DNA from: Buttiauxella warmboldiae
Lineage (GTDB): Bacteria; Pseudomonadota; Gammaproteobacteria; Enterobacterales; Enterobacteriaceae
NCBI RefSeq assembly: GCF_003818135.1
Contig: NZ_RPOH01000098.1
Span: 1-45,361 of the forward strand
DNA length: 45,361 nt
Direction of reading: 5' to 3'
Part shown: piece by piece, positions 32,860 through 40,078 of the stretch
How positions within the stretch are numbered: the stretch's first letter is position 1
Layout of the letters: every line of letters starts with the position of its first letter
Program-made: the position numbers and the translations under genes
The notes under the pieces: model-generated
The model's database searches: none
Seen by the model: only the letters and a program-made list of their open reading frames with translations
Told to the model about the DNA's origin: nothing

Positions 32860-32934
32860 GAATAGTGAGAGTTACAGCCCATATGAGGCCATAATCAGCA
32901 TATGAATCAATATCAGTTATTACTCTCACTATTC
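32860..32934. repeat. Long inverted repeat between alpA and rep, candidate replication origin
   Basis: GAATAGTGAGAGT (32860-32872) and its exact complement ACTCTCACTATTC (32922-32934) are separated by 49 bases that contain two CATATG palindromes (32880 and 32899). The structure starts 16 bases upstream of the rep ATG. It could be the double-strand origin nicked by Rep or an operator for rep. Confidence 0.5.
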
Positions 32935-32994
32935 ATATCTATGTGCATATAACGTGCTATTAGAGGGATGGGATTTTCTGATCCATAAACGTCA

Positions 32995-33225
32995 TCAAAT
33001 TTTGGTTTCTGCTAACGACACTTTTTGACGATTGGCAATCCATTGCAGTATTTCCTCTTCTCGCCATGCAACAGCACGCGAGGATTCGTTATTGCTGGCG
33101 ATTCCACCAGTCAAACGAACTGGCTCAGGAAAGTGACCTGCCTTGATCTGGCGATATAGCGTTGCTTTTGAAAAAGCGCAGTATTCAAGGACGGTTTTTA
33201 GTTTGATCAGACGTGAGGTGTGCAT
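32995..33225 (-). CDS. alpA: AlpA-family DNA-binding regulator
   Basis: A 76-aa excisionase-like winged helix-turn-helix protein of the AlpA family; in P4-like satellites and related islands AlpA activates int or excision genes. The HTH reads VLEYCAFSKATLYRQIKAGH (residues 13-32), followed by FPEPVRL and the typical WREEEILQWIANR. It is transcribed leftward toward rep, divergent from the ribbon-helix-helix gene, with four palindromes between them. The ribosome binding site is weak. Family call is firm; the gene it controls is inferred. Confidence 0.88.
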   Translation of the reverse strand: MHTSRLIKLKTVLEYCAFSKATLYRQIKAGHFPEPVRLTGGIASNNESSRAVAWREEEILQWIANRQKVSLAETKI

Positions 33226-33310
33226 CGTAAAAGCCCGTTTGGTTTACGCATCCAATTGATGCGACATGCCTTTACAGATTTTTAAAACCGCTAAATTTCA
33301 GCGGTAAGCG

Positions 33311-33467
33311 GGTGAATCTGACGATCAGATTCACCTAAAAGTCGTTTGAAAGGGCTTTTGAGCAAAACCTATAAGGATCTGATGATCAGATTGTGATTGA
33401 GTATGGATCTGATCATCAGACTGTAATGTTGACAGCTACTAACCACAGGGTAATCTGATCGTCAGAT
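33311..33467. promoter_or_regulatory. Four palindromic operators (ATCTGA-N3-TCAGAT)
   Basis: Four 15-bp near-perfect palindromes: 33316-33330, 33377-33391, 33407-33421 (one mismatch) and 33453-33467. The first extends to an 11-bp arm (GGTGAATCTGA) spanning 33311-33335. Centres lie 61, 30 and 46 bp apart. They fill the spacer between divergent alpA and the ribbon-helix-helix gene, and the last overlaps the candidate -10 of the latter. They are probably operators of that ribbon-helix-helix protein or of AlpA. Confidence 0.85.
33429..33456 (+). promoter_or_regulatory. Candidate promoter of the ribbon-helix-helix gene
   Basis: A consensus -35 TTGACA (33429-33434), a 16-bp spacer and a -10-like TAATCT (33451-33456). 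The fourth palindrome covers the -10, which suggests repression. Confidence 0.55.
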
Positions 33468-33488
33468 TTAGAGGCGAGGTCTGGCGTT

Positions 33489-34007
33489 ATGGCAAAAATG
33501 GAAAAGCGTTTGGAAGATGATGAAGTGGCAGCCCGAAAACAGAGAGACAAAGATTATCAAAATAGACGTCAGGAACGACTGAAAGAATTAGGCGAGAAAA
33601 AAATATCAATTAGGATTGATAATGATTCCTATGAAAAATTGGCAGACTTATGTGAAAGTTTGGGGCATAAAAGACCAGTGCCGGGAATGCATAACCTTAT
33701 AGAAAGTTATTCTGCTGCCTTAGTTTATTTGCTTCGTCTTGAAAAGATGCAGCAGTTGTATCAGCCTCAATCACAGGCATCAAAAGAATTATACGATTTA
33801 TATAAGACAGTTGATCATTTTAAAAATGATCTAGGACTTTCTGATTCTCAAATAATCAGTAGCATGAAGGAAAGAAAAATTCGACATCCACGTGCAGTAT
33901 TTAATGGTGAGGACACATATAACTGGAAGGAAATACATATTAAGAAATTGTTGAATAAGAAGCTTCTTCTTAAACGGCTATCTATATTAGATGAAGAAGA
34001 TAAATAA
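33489..34007 (+). CDS. Ribbon-helix-helix protein, probable autoregulator of the element
   Basis: A 172-aa protein. A highly charged N-terminal helix (residues 1-35) is followed by KKISIRIDNDSYEKLADLCE (residues 37-56), the strand plus first helix of a CopG/Arc-type ribbon-helix-helix fold; the second helix lies around residues 68-84. The C-terminal half is a separate helical region of unknown type. GAGGCGAGG precedes the ATG. The four palindromes just upstream suit a dimeric RHH repressor of its own gene and perhaps of alpA. A role in copy control or partition is also possible. The DNA-binding call is fairly sure; the function is inferred. Confidence 0.7.
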   Translation: MAKMEKRLEDDEVAARKQRDKDYQNRRQERLKELGEKKISIRIDNDSYEKLADLCESLGHKRPVPGMHNLIESYSAALVYLLRLEKMQQLYQPQSQASKELYDLYKTVDHFKNDLGLSDSQIISSMKERKIRHPRAVFNGEDTYNWKEIHIKKLLNKKLLLKRLSILDEEDK

Positions 34008-34052
34008 AACATCTTTCTTTAAGTTTTTGGATAAAATAGCCATTGTTTATCA

Positions 34053-34433
34053 TTATTGTTTGGTGTATTTATCAAGAAACATAATCAATATGCGCCTCTG
34101 CTCATGTGTTAAGCGAGGCCATATGTTATCAAGTCGACTCCTCAAGTCTGCATCTTTTACAGGTGCGAAATCCTGTTGTTTTTGGGCGTCATTTTCAAAC
34201 GTCGAGAAACAATCAATGAAAAACCAGCTAATCGGTGTGTTGAGCTTAACCGCGATGTTCACGAGATGGGCTACGTTGATCTTGTTTGTTCCACGTTCAT
34301 AACGCGAAAGCTGTTGGTGGGATATATCCACAAGCTCCGCTAAGTGCTGGGCTGTCATCCCCAGCTCTTTACGACGCATTTGAATGCGTTGGCCTACCTG
34401 TTTGTCTGCACTATCTGAGGGTAACTGGGCCAT
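34053..34433 (-). CDS. XRE-family transcriptional regulator
   Basis: A 126-aa Cro/CI-type regulator. The helix-turn-helix occupies about residues 14-70 (IQMRRKELGMTAQHLAELVD, then ISHQQLSRYERGTNKI). The C-terminal part ends LTHEQRRILIMFLDKYTKQ, as in chromosomal and phage XRE proteins of this size. It diverges from the CHAT/caspase-like gene; three copies of a 9-bp motif in the shared spacer suggest that it controls itself and perhaps that gene. It is convergent with the RHH gene. Confidence 0.88.
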   Translation of the reverse strand: MAQLPSDSADKQVGQRIQMRRKELGMTAQHLAELVDISHQQLSRYERGTNKINVAHLVNIAVKLNTPISWFFIDCFSTFENDAQKQQDFAPVKDADLRSRLDNIWPRLTHEQRRILIMFLDKYTKQ

Positions 34434-34459
34434 ATACTGCTCTTCACTTCCGTAAAATG

Positions 34460-34540
34460 TCTATAGATGGAAGTTTGTGGCCTTTTTTCTCTTGTATGAA
34501 CATCATCTATGGATTATAAATGAATTTTGCGCATCTATAG
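34460..34540. promoter_or_regulatory. Three CATCTATAG motifs upstream of the XRE gene
   Basis: CTATAGATG (34461-34469), CATCTATGG (34504-34512) and CATCTATAG (34532-34540) lie 27-107 bp before the XRE ATG, the first inverted relative to the others. They are probably XRE operator half-sites. The rest of the 257-bp spacer shows no other gene. Confidence 0.55.
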
Positions 34541-34690
34541 TTGTTATGGTGAAGGGAGGAGAAGGGAGCAAGACAGTGGATACCTCGTAATCTAACGCTT
34601 TTGCGGTAACCAACTCCTTGAACTGAAGATGGGATCTTTTTGGTATGTCTATAACAAACTCATAAACGAATATCTTGTTTGGCGTGGCTG

Positions 34691-35254
34691 ATGAAAAAAC
34701 AGGAAGTATTGATTATTGAATCACGTAGCGATCAGGATATTTATGATGGTAGAGGTGAAGGAGAAACATTAAAGCGTATACTTCAATTACAAGGTGTCAA
34801 TGCCAAAAGCATTGAGGCTATTAATGAGAAAATGCTCATTAAAGCGTTAAAAGTCGCTCAAAGAGAAAATATAAAATATGTCCACATTAGTGCTCATGGA
34901 TATGATAGAGGCTTTGCTCTAACAGATGATGCTATTATTACATGGCGAGATTTAGATCGACTTGCCTGGCCGATATTAAGAGGGAAATGCATTTGTTTCT
35001 CAAGTTGCTCTGTTGGTAATGGCGCAGAAGAGTTATTTATCCTACACAAATCATTCTGTAATGCGATTATTGCCCCAACAAGAGATATTAGCTGGGGGGA
35101 AGGCTTGGTGGCATATTCTGCGTTTTACCATCGAGCACAATTACGTGAAAAATCATCTATCCAGAATGTAAAAGTAATGAACCATATTGTTGGTGCGGGG
35201 ACGTTCAGGGTTATTGAGTCTCCCTATGTTTCTCATACATATACGATTGGTTGA
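34691..35254 (+). CDS. CHAT/caspase-like cysteine protease domain protein
   Basis: A 187-aa protein that appears to be a bare caspase-fold (clan CD) domain. The catalytic dyad is His69 in YVHISAHGYDRGFAL and Cys106 in CICFSSCSVGNG, the order and spacing of CHAT domains. APTRDISWGEGLVAYSAFYH (residues 128-147) matches the CHAT C-terminal region where the chain returns to the core. The N-terminus LIIESRSDQDIYDGRGEG is also family-like. No TPR, NTPase or sensor domain is attached, which is unusual. The start at 34691 replaces a TTG four codons earlier. A two-TM zinc-ribbon gene follows in the same direction and may encode its target or sensor. A defence role is inferred from context. Confidence 0.72.
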   Translation: MKKQEVLIIESRSDQDIYDGRGEGETLKRILQLQGVNAKSIEAINEKMLIKALKVAQRENIKYVHISAHGYDRGFALTDDAIITWRDLDRLAWPILRGKCICFSSCSVGNGAEELFILHKSFCNAIIAPTRDISWGEGLVAYSAFYHRAQLREKSSIQNVKVMNHIVGAGTFRVIESPYVSHTYTIG

Positions 35255-35324
35255 TTAAAGAAGAGGAAATGAGGTAGGTCATGTTACTCGACATAGACAA
35301 TATGAGTTAATTTTGGAGGGCAGT

Positions 35325-35813
35325 ATGAATAAAGAACAAGATGAAATTAAACGTGATGCGAACGTTCATTCATGGCTATATGGAGTAGGGTTGACGGGAG
35401 TTATTTCAGGCATAGGTTATATCTTCACGCCTCTGGAAATACCGATCCGTTTAATTGTCAGTGCATTAATATTCTTACTGCTTTTATTCCCTATTGTTAA
35501 ATTGGTTTTTTATTTTATTTCAAGTGGTCTTAGATGTAAGGTTTGCAATGCTTCATATAGTATTCAACTAATAGATACTAAAAGAGAATTTTTATCAGCC
35601 ATACCCAGGAGTAAAACTCAAAACCAAGCCGTTGTTGGTGGAGATACACGAGGCCCTCATTATGGAAAGCAGATAATTATAAAGTCAACTTGGACAGAAG
35701 AACGATACAAAATTACTAATGTTTATTCGTGTGTTAATTGCGGAAACACCTATGATACTCAACGTATGGAAACACGAAAACAAGGATATTCCAGTACAAA
35801 ATTATATCGGTGA
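35325..35813 (+). CDS. Two-pass membrane protein with C-terminal zinc ribbon
   Basis: A 162-aa protein, family not recognised. Transmembrane segments are at about residues 17-34 and 41-66. They are followed by a soluble part with two Cys pairs, CKVC (71/74) and CVNC (136/139), probably one zinc ribbon split by a 60-residue insert. The N-terminus and zinc ribbon should be cytoplasmic. The ATG follows GGAGG. It lies 70 bp after the caspase-like gene and is probably co-transcribed with it. It could be the membrane effector or substrate of that protease; this is inference only. Confidence 0.65.
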   Translation: MNKEQDEIKRDANVHSWLYGVGLTGVISGIGYIFTPLEIPIRLIVSALIFLLLLFPIVKLVFYFISSGLRCKVCNASYSIQLIDTKREFLSAIPRSKTQNQAVVGGDTRGPHYGKQIIIKSTWTEERYKITNVYSCVNCGNTYDTQRMETRKQGYSSTKLYR

Positions 35814-35866
35814 TGATTTTTTGGTACAGACGTTTTTAATATTTAACAGTATATAAAGGAGTAATA

Positions 35867-36226
35867 ATGAAAAAGATAGTTCTAACTTTGCTATTGGCCA
35901 GTAGCTTTACTATGGCACATGCAGCTGAATACGTTAAGCAAAATGGCGCTTTGTCTTTATCGACGGGGAGTGGCACTGCTGAATTTAATATTAATGCATC
36001 TCACGGTAATGCTTCTGGTGTTTGTAATATGGAGGGCATTGCCGAATCTGTTGGTGCAGGCGCAGGGCAGCGAAATCGCTGGGTTTACAGCGACTCATCG
36101 AGTGCATGTGTGGCAGTGATTAGTGAATTGAAAGATGGTTCTGTCTATGTTATGACCCGTAACTGCGAGAACTATTGTGGTGTTTCAGCTGTGGGTTCAA
36201 TGGACGGGAATTATAGGGAGCAATAA
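35867..36226 (+). CDS. Small exported protein with four cysteines, unknown family
   Basis: A 119-aa product with a clear signal peptide (MKKIVLTLLLASSFTMAHA, cleavage after AHA at about residue 19). The mature part is Gly/Ser/Ala-rich with cysteines in CNMEG, CVAVISE and CENYC, consistent with two periplasmic disulfides. A good AAGGAG ribosome binding site lies upstream and a terminator follows. It is 53 bp after the zinc-ribbon gene and may belong to that operon. No family recognised; it is not a defence protein I know. Confidence 0.65.
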   Translation: MKKIVLTLLLASSFTMAHAAEYVKQNGALSLSTGSGTAEFNINASHGNASGVCNMEGIAESVGAGAGQRNRWVYSDSSSACVAVISELKDGSVYVMTRNCENYCGVSAVGSMDGNYREQ

Positions 36227-36230
36227 TTTT

Positions 36231-36271
36231 ATAGGCAGGCATCATTTTGGTTCATGACGCCTGCCTATTTT
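36231..36271 (+). terminator. Terminator after the exported-protein gene
   Basis: A long stem ATAGGCAGGC/GCCTGCCTAT, extended inward by TCAT/ATGA past one mismatch, followed by TTTT. It closes the rightward unit before the convergent Shedu gene. Confidence 0.8.
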
Positions 36272-36310
36272 AGCTATGACAACATTTATGAATATTATTA
36301 TATATTCAAA

Positions 36311-36916
36311 TTATAGAGATTTTTTAATATAGGAGCGACTGGAATAATGTAAAGTCGATAAATAACTAGCTAACCCGTCGTGAGGTGGTATGGTATTATT
36401 CATTTCACGAGCCCATCCATCATAAGTTCGTACCTGAATAAATGGATTTGATAGCCCTTTTTGACTCCAGCGTTCCTGTCTCCTACTATTATTTAATTCA
36501 GAATCCCTTCCGTAAATCAGTATTCCTCTTACAGCAAAAAAAGGTGGCAAGTCATTATGAGACTTTAGTGGGACGAGTGTATCTCGAAACGTACCTTGGT
36601 TCCTAGCGCACCAGCCCAACCAATCTTCCACTTGCCCGTATGCGTGATTAAAACTTTGAGTAAATGAACTGTCTTGATTAAATATCAATTTCGAAGGTTT
36701 TTCAATCTCAATAAGATACACATATGTGGGGCCGGAACGAGGATTTACCCATGTAAAATCTGTGATAAAATCGACGCCTAATGGAAACTTAGATATTAAT
36801 GCATTCGATAATGCATAAGCAGCCCCTATAATTGATGCAGGGTGTTTTTCAAAAAAATCTTGTATCTTGGATTCTTCAGGATCAGTATTAATCAACTTTA
36901 TTAATTCGTTCATCAT
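36311..36916 (-). CDS. sduA: Shedu-type (DUF4263) nuclease, minimal form
   Basis: A 201-aa protein matching the Shedu anti-phage nuclease domain. KIQDFFEKHPASIIG (about residues 17-31) is the helix that precedes it. FITDFTWVN with its Asp is then followed by YVYLIEIEKPSKLIF, the E-x-K strand of the PD-(D/E)xK core. SFNHAYGQVEDWLGW carries the conserved Gln. It is short for the family: only the nuclease domain, no N-terminal sensor. It is convergent with the exported-protein gene and separated from the upstream five-gene operon by a terminator, so it is probably an independent unit. Family call is good; activity is inferred. Confidence 0.82.
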   Translation of the reverse strand: MMNELIKLINTDPEESKIQDFFEKHPASIIGAAYALSNALISKFPLGVDFITDFTWVNPRSGPTYVYLIEIEKPSKLIFNQDSSFTQSFNHAYGQVEDWLGWCARNQGTFRDTLVPLKSHNDLPPFFAVRGILIYGRDSELNNSRRQERWSQKGLSNPFIQVRTYDGWAREMNNTIPPHDGLASYLSTLHYSSRSYIKKSL

Positions 36917-37048
36917 ATAGATTCGCTATTAGAGTCGGCACTAAATATTTAATATATCTACATATAAAAAGTTGCATAATGGTATAATTGTTCTTTTAGA
37001 TATAATTACTATTTATCTTAATTATTAATTCTCTGATCCAAACTTCTT

Positions 37049-37079
37049 AAAAAACATGCCTGTTTTAAACAGGCATGTT
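37049..37079 (-). terminator. Terminator of the five-gene leftward operon
   Basis: A 13-bp perfect inverted repeat (37053-37065 and 37067-37079, AACATGCCTGTTT arms), followed on the minus strand by a run of T residues. It lies 30 bp after the stop of the HNH-like gene. Confidence 0.88.
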
Positions 37080-37108
37080 ATATTTCAATATCCGTTATTA
37101 ATAGAAAA

Positions 37109-37837
37109 TCAATCAGCCCAATCAAGAAAATAACCATGTTCTTCACAATATGAATAAGTTTCTTCGTAAGTGTTTATACCTCTGCGCGTCATGTCAGCAT
37201 GAATATCTCGGAATATTATTACGCCATTGTTAATATCAAGTGCTGTGCTCGGGTTATAAACGACACTATCTATATGCGCAAATTGCATTAAAGAAGAGTC
37301 ACCAAATGAACGTCCTGTAAATTCACACTGAGTAATATTATAGGTTCGGATACGTTCATTTTTCAGAGTCGAGCGTTTTTGTTCTATTTCTTCTAAAAAC
37401 ATCTCTTTCAAATCTCTCACTGCTCCAGAGTTAAGAATCCTGAAGTAAAGATTAAGAGCTATTTTTAAGTATTGCTTTGTTTTCCCACTTCTGCAACCTA
37501 TTCTAGAATCCAGAATAGCACATAATGAATGTCCAGAAATATGATCAAACCCATCTATGGATACTATTTCTGAACGAGGTAGAAATCCAGGTATGCCTTG
37601 ATATATAAGAGCCCTCTCCAGCCCGGAATTACCTGTACGTATTATATCGGCAATCCCTTTTACTTTAATGAAAGGAACTCCATTTACGCATATTTTTGTA
37701 TTAGTGTATAAAGCTTTTGCTATTGATTCAACATTACCTCTATCTAGCTGGTCTAATGTTGCATTTGATATTTCATTAATAGAAAATGGATCTGTTAGTT
37801 CGGAGAGATCGTAATATCTAAGAGTTGGATAGTTCAT
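37109..37837 (-). CDS. HNH-like nuclease domain protein
   Basis: A 242-aa protein of unrecognised family. The C-terminal 75 residues read as an HNH/treble-clef nuclease: CEFTG (Cys171), MQFAHIDSV (His188), LDINNGVIIFRDIHADMTRR (Asn203/204, His213), then a Tyr/Cys-rich helix. This is the H-N-H order of McrA-like enzymes, without a full set of zinc cysteines. The N-terminal 160 residues are unassigned. Its ATG overlaps the stop of the J-domain gene by 4 bp, so the two are translationally coupled. It is the last gene of the operon. Confidence 0.65.
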   Translation of the reverse strand: MNYPTLRYYDLSELTDPFSINEISNATLDQLDRGNVESIAKALYTNTKICVNGVPFIKVKGIADIIRTGNSGLERALIYQGIPGFLPRSEIVSIDGFDHISGHSLCAILDSRIGCRSGKTKQYLKIALNLYFRILNSGAVRDLKEMFLEEIEQKRSTLKNERIRTYNITQCEFTGRSFGDSSLMQFAHIDSVVYNPSTALDINNGVIIFRDIHADMTRRGINTYEETYSYCEEHGYFLDWAD

Positions 37838-38250
37838 TTCTTACCCACCATCTCACCATAAGCTCGATTTATTCCTTCGCTTACTTTTGTAAAATCAATA
37901 TCTTTCTTGATGTTCTTATTTTTATCAGGATGAAATTCTTTTTGCATTTTAACTAGCCATGCTTTTGCAAGCGTTGAATCAACAAAGTGCCGTCTTGTTA
38001 TACCTAACTCTTCATTAAAAGCACCACTTTCGTATTTTGATAAAAGGTATGCTAGTTTATGACGTTGTGATTTGAAGCACCCTTCTATAAGACACTGGTT
38101 AAAGTACTCTCTTAATGCTATTAAATCATTAGGAGATTTTATCGATAGAAAAGTTAAATCCTTAAATTCATACTTAATTTTTTCAAATTGAAGATTAAGT
38201 TCCTCTTCATTTAAATAAATCCAACCTTCAACTTTGTTTTTAGTTTCCAT
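37834..38250 (-). CDS. Protein with C-terminal J-domain (DnaJ-like)
   Basis: A 138-aa protein. The C-terminal 45 residues carry the J-domain core: the helix AKAWLVKMQKEF, the invariant His-Pro-Asp (107-109), then DFTKVSEGINRAYGEMVG. The N-terminal 90 residues are helical and charged with no recognised domain. A J-domain at the C-terminus is unusual for a classical DnaJ and suggests recruitment of DnaK to a specific partner, probably the HNH-like protein encoded by the overlapping next gene. GAGG lies 7 bases before the ATG. Confidence 0.75.
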   Translation of the reverse strand: METKNKVEGWIYLNEEELNLQFEKIKYEFKDLTFLSIKSPNDLIALREYFNQCLIEGCFKSQRHKLAYLLSKYESGAFNEELGITRRHFVDSTLAKAWLVKMQKEFHPDKNKNIKKDIDFTKVSEGINRAYGEMVGKK

Positions 38251-38291
38251 ATTAATTCCTCACAAATTAAACGATCTCGTAATATATAAAA

Positions 38292-38993
38292 TCAACCTTC
38301 GCTTTCCAATAACTGTTGTATTACTAAATCCGTATAAAATGGTATTTGATCATCAAGTGCTAAAAGACTTCCAGCCTTGGATATTTCGAAATCAGATGGT
38401 CTCCCATCTATAAGACAGTTTATTTTCATTTTATCTATTGTAAACTTCCTTTCCCCAGTTAATTCATATAGATCATTAATAGCATTTTTACGTGATAATA
38501 CTTCAATTGACGACTTTGCATTGTCGTTAATTACCATACTGCTTACTTTTATTTTTCTAATTTTTAAGAGTGAAATTTCGTCCATTCTTTTTAAAACGGA
38601 ATGAAATTTATTCAGATCAATATTTATTGAACTTAATCCAATTTTATAGTTTAATTCCGAACAAAGTTTGTCTATGAAATTTTTGATAGATTTTGGTGGA
38701 TTATAGATACATAACAGATAAAGTTTTGTAGATAATGGAATTAATGAAAATTTCACAGAGATATACTCGGTGATTATTTGAACGTGTTCATTACCCAATG
38801 GGTCAACAATTATATTCTCTATAATATTTCTTTCAGTGTGAATTGCTCTAATGATGTTTCCATCTAATTCGAAAGCAGAATAGCCATAGCCTTTATCGTC
38901 TGAGTATGTGTTTTGGCTAAAATAGTCAACCAACTCAGATAATGATAATGATGTTCTAAGGCGATTCCACTTCACTCTTTCTTGAACACTCAT
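38292..38993 (-). CDS. Unknown protein in the defence-like operon
   Basis: A 233-aa, Ile/Lys/Asn-rich soluble protein; no family recognised. No signal peptide, membrane segment or cysteine cluster is seen. The N-terminus has LSLSELVDYFSQ and a Gly/Tyr-rich GYGYSAFELDGN; the C-terminus is acidic (QQLLESEG). It starts 8 bases after the upstream gene, behind a GAGG ribosome binding site, so it is in the same transcript. It could be an accessory or regulatory subunit of the two proteins encoded before it. Confidence 0.7.
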   Translation of the reverse strand: MSVQERVKWNRLRTSLSLSELVDYFSQNTYSDDKGYGYSAFELDGNIIRAIHTERNIIENIIVDPLGNEHVQIITEYISVKFSLIPLSTKLYLLCIYNPPKSIKNFIDKLCSELNYKIGLSSINIDLNKFHSVLKRMDEISLLKIRKIKVSSMVINDNAKSSIEVLSRKNAINDLYELTGERKFTIDKMKINCLIDGRPSDFEISKAGSLLALDDQIPFYTDLVIQQLLESEG

Positions 38994-39001
38994 ATATTAC
39001 C

Positions 39002-40078
39002 TCATTCATATTCTTCATTAATATTATCTATGATTGAACGGGCTGTTGATTCAATTAACCGCTTGAAATATAGCTCTCTATTGTCACTTAAAGGAGATGC
39101 ATTTTTATTATATTCACCTGCTCCTTTATACTTCTTATAACCTCTAGATATGTACGAAAATCCTGTGAAATCTAATGGGTCGCTAAATTGAGCTTCAAAC
39201 TCATACATATCTGGATCACCGTTTTGTTCTAATACTTTCCAGCGGATTTTCCAGATATAAAAACCACGTTGATATAATGAAGTTAGCTCTTCTGATTTTA
39301 GAACACCTTCACCTTTTAATGAGGCTTTACTTATATGTACACCCGAATCAGTATCACCATCTTCTTCTTCAATAACTTTTGGCTTTGGATGATAAACATA
39401 GGCATCGGTAACATCATGCAGGGTAAAACCTTCCAATCCATTAATTAATCTGGTAAAAAATTCCGTTCTTTTCTCTGCATCATCTATGTTACTCAAGCTA
39501 ATTTCATCGAGGTTCAAATCGAAATTATTCTCAGATTCTACTTCGTTACATAGTTTCTCGACATGCTTTAAGAGATTTGACTCATACACTTTAGCTTGAT
39601 CGTTATCGGGTCGTCGGATTGAATAACCTAAGTCTTGTTTTTCGATTTCGAAAACTGCTGTTTTTTTCTCAACTTGGCAGAAGTCACTTTTTCCATAATT
39701 TGTACTTAAATAAGTAATATGTATTCTGATTATATTCTTATCAGCTATTACATGGCAAAGATCATCTTGGCTTTCTAACTCCTTCTTTAATTGGTCAGCA
39801 GCTTCTAACATTACATCTCGTGATATTTCATTTTTGACAAGAACTGATGTATTTTTTTCTCTTCGAAGGAAACCACCAAAAATAGCAGCAATTTTTTGGT
39901 GTAAATGAAAATCATGTGAGAATTTAGAAAAATTCTTAGCAAGTTCTTTCTTATCTGTTGCCTTAGATACTAAAATACCGCGTTCAAGGTATAAGTCTCG
40001 TAATTCATTAGTTGTGACTCTTGGTTGACTTAGTGCGTCAAAAAGAGCCTTATCAGTCACACTATGAATATTATTCAT
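39002..40078 (-). CDS. Unknown protein, possible SAP/HeH-like N-terminus
   Basis: A 358-aa protein. VTTNELRDLYLERGILVSKA, then TDKKELAKNFSKF (residues 21-53) resembles a SAP- or HeH-like helix-extended-helix DNA-binding fold. The middle is beta-rich and the centre has a short acidic linker (EEEDGDTDSG, about residue 240). No catalytic motif is obvious. Its ATG overlaps the stop of the PD-(D/E)xK-like gene (ATGA), indicating a coupled pair that probably forms a complex. Candidate role: DNA-recognition partner of that nuclease. Not otherwise recognised. Confidence 0.7.
   Translation of the reverse strand: MNNIHSVTDKALFDALSQPRVTTNELRDLYLERGILVSKATDKKELAKNFSKFSHDFHLHQKIAAIFGGFLRREKNTSVLVKNEISRDVMLEAADQLKKELESQDDLCHVIADKNIIRIHITYLSTNYGKSDFCQVEKKTAVFEIEKQDLGYSIRRPDNDQAKVYESNLLKHVEKLCNEVESENNFDLNLDEISLSNIDDAEKRTEFFTRLINGLEGFTLHDVTDAYVYHPKPKVIEEEDGDTDSGVHISKASLKGEGVLKSEELTSLYQRGFYIWKIRWKVLEQNGDPDMYEFEAQFSDPLDFTGFSYISRGYKKYKGAGEYNKNASPLSDNRELYFKRLIESTARSIIDNINEEYE

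Noticed and set aside
33311-33467. A CRISPR array
   Set aside because: The four repeats are 15-bp palindromes at unequal distances, without uniform spacers or cas genes.
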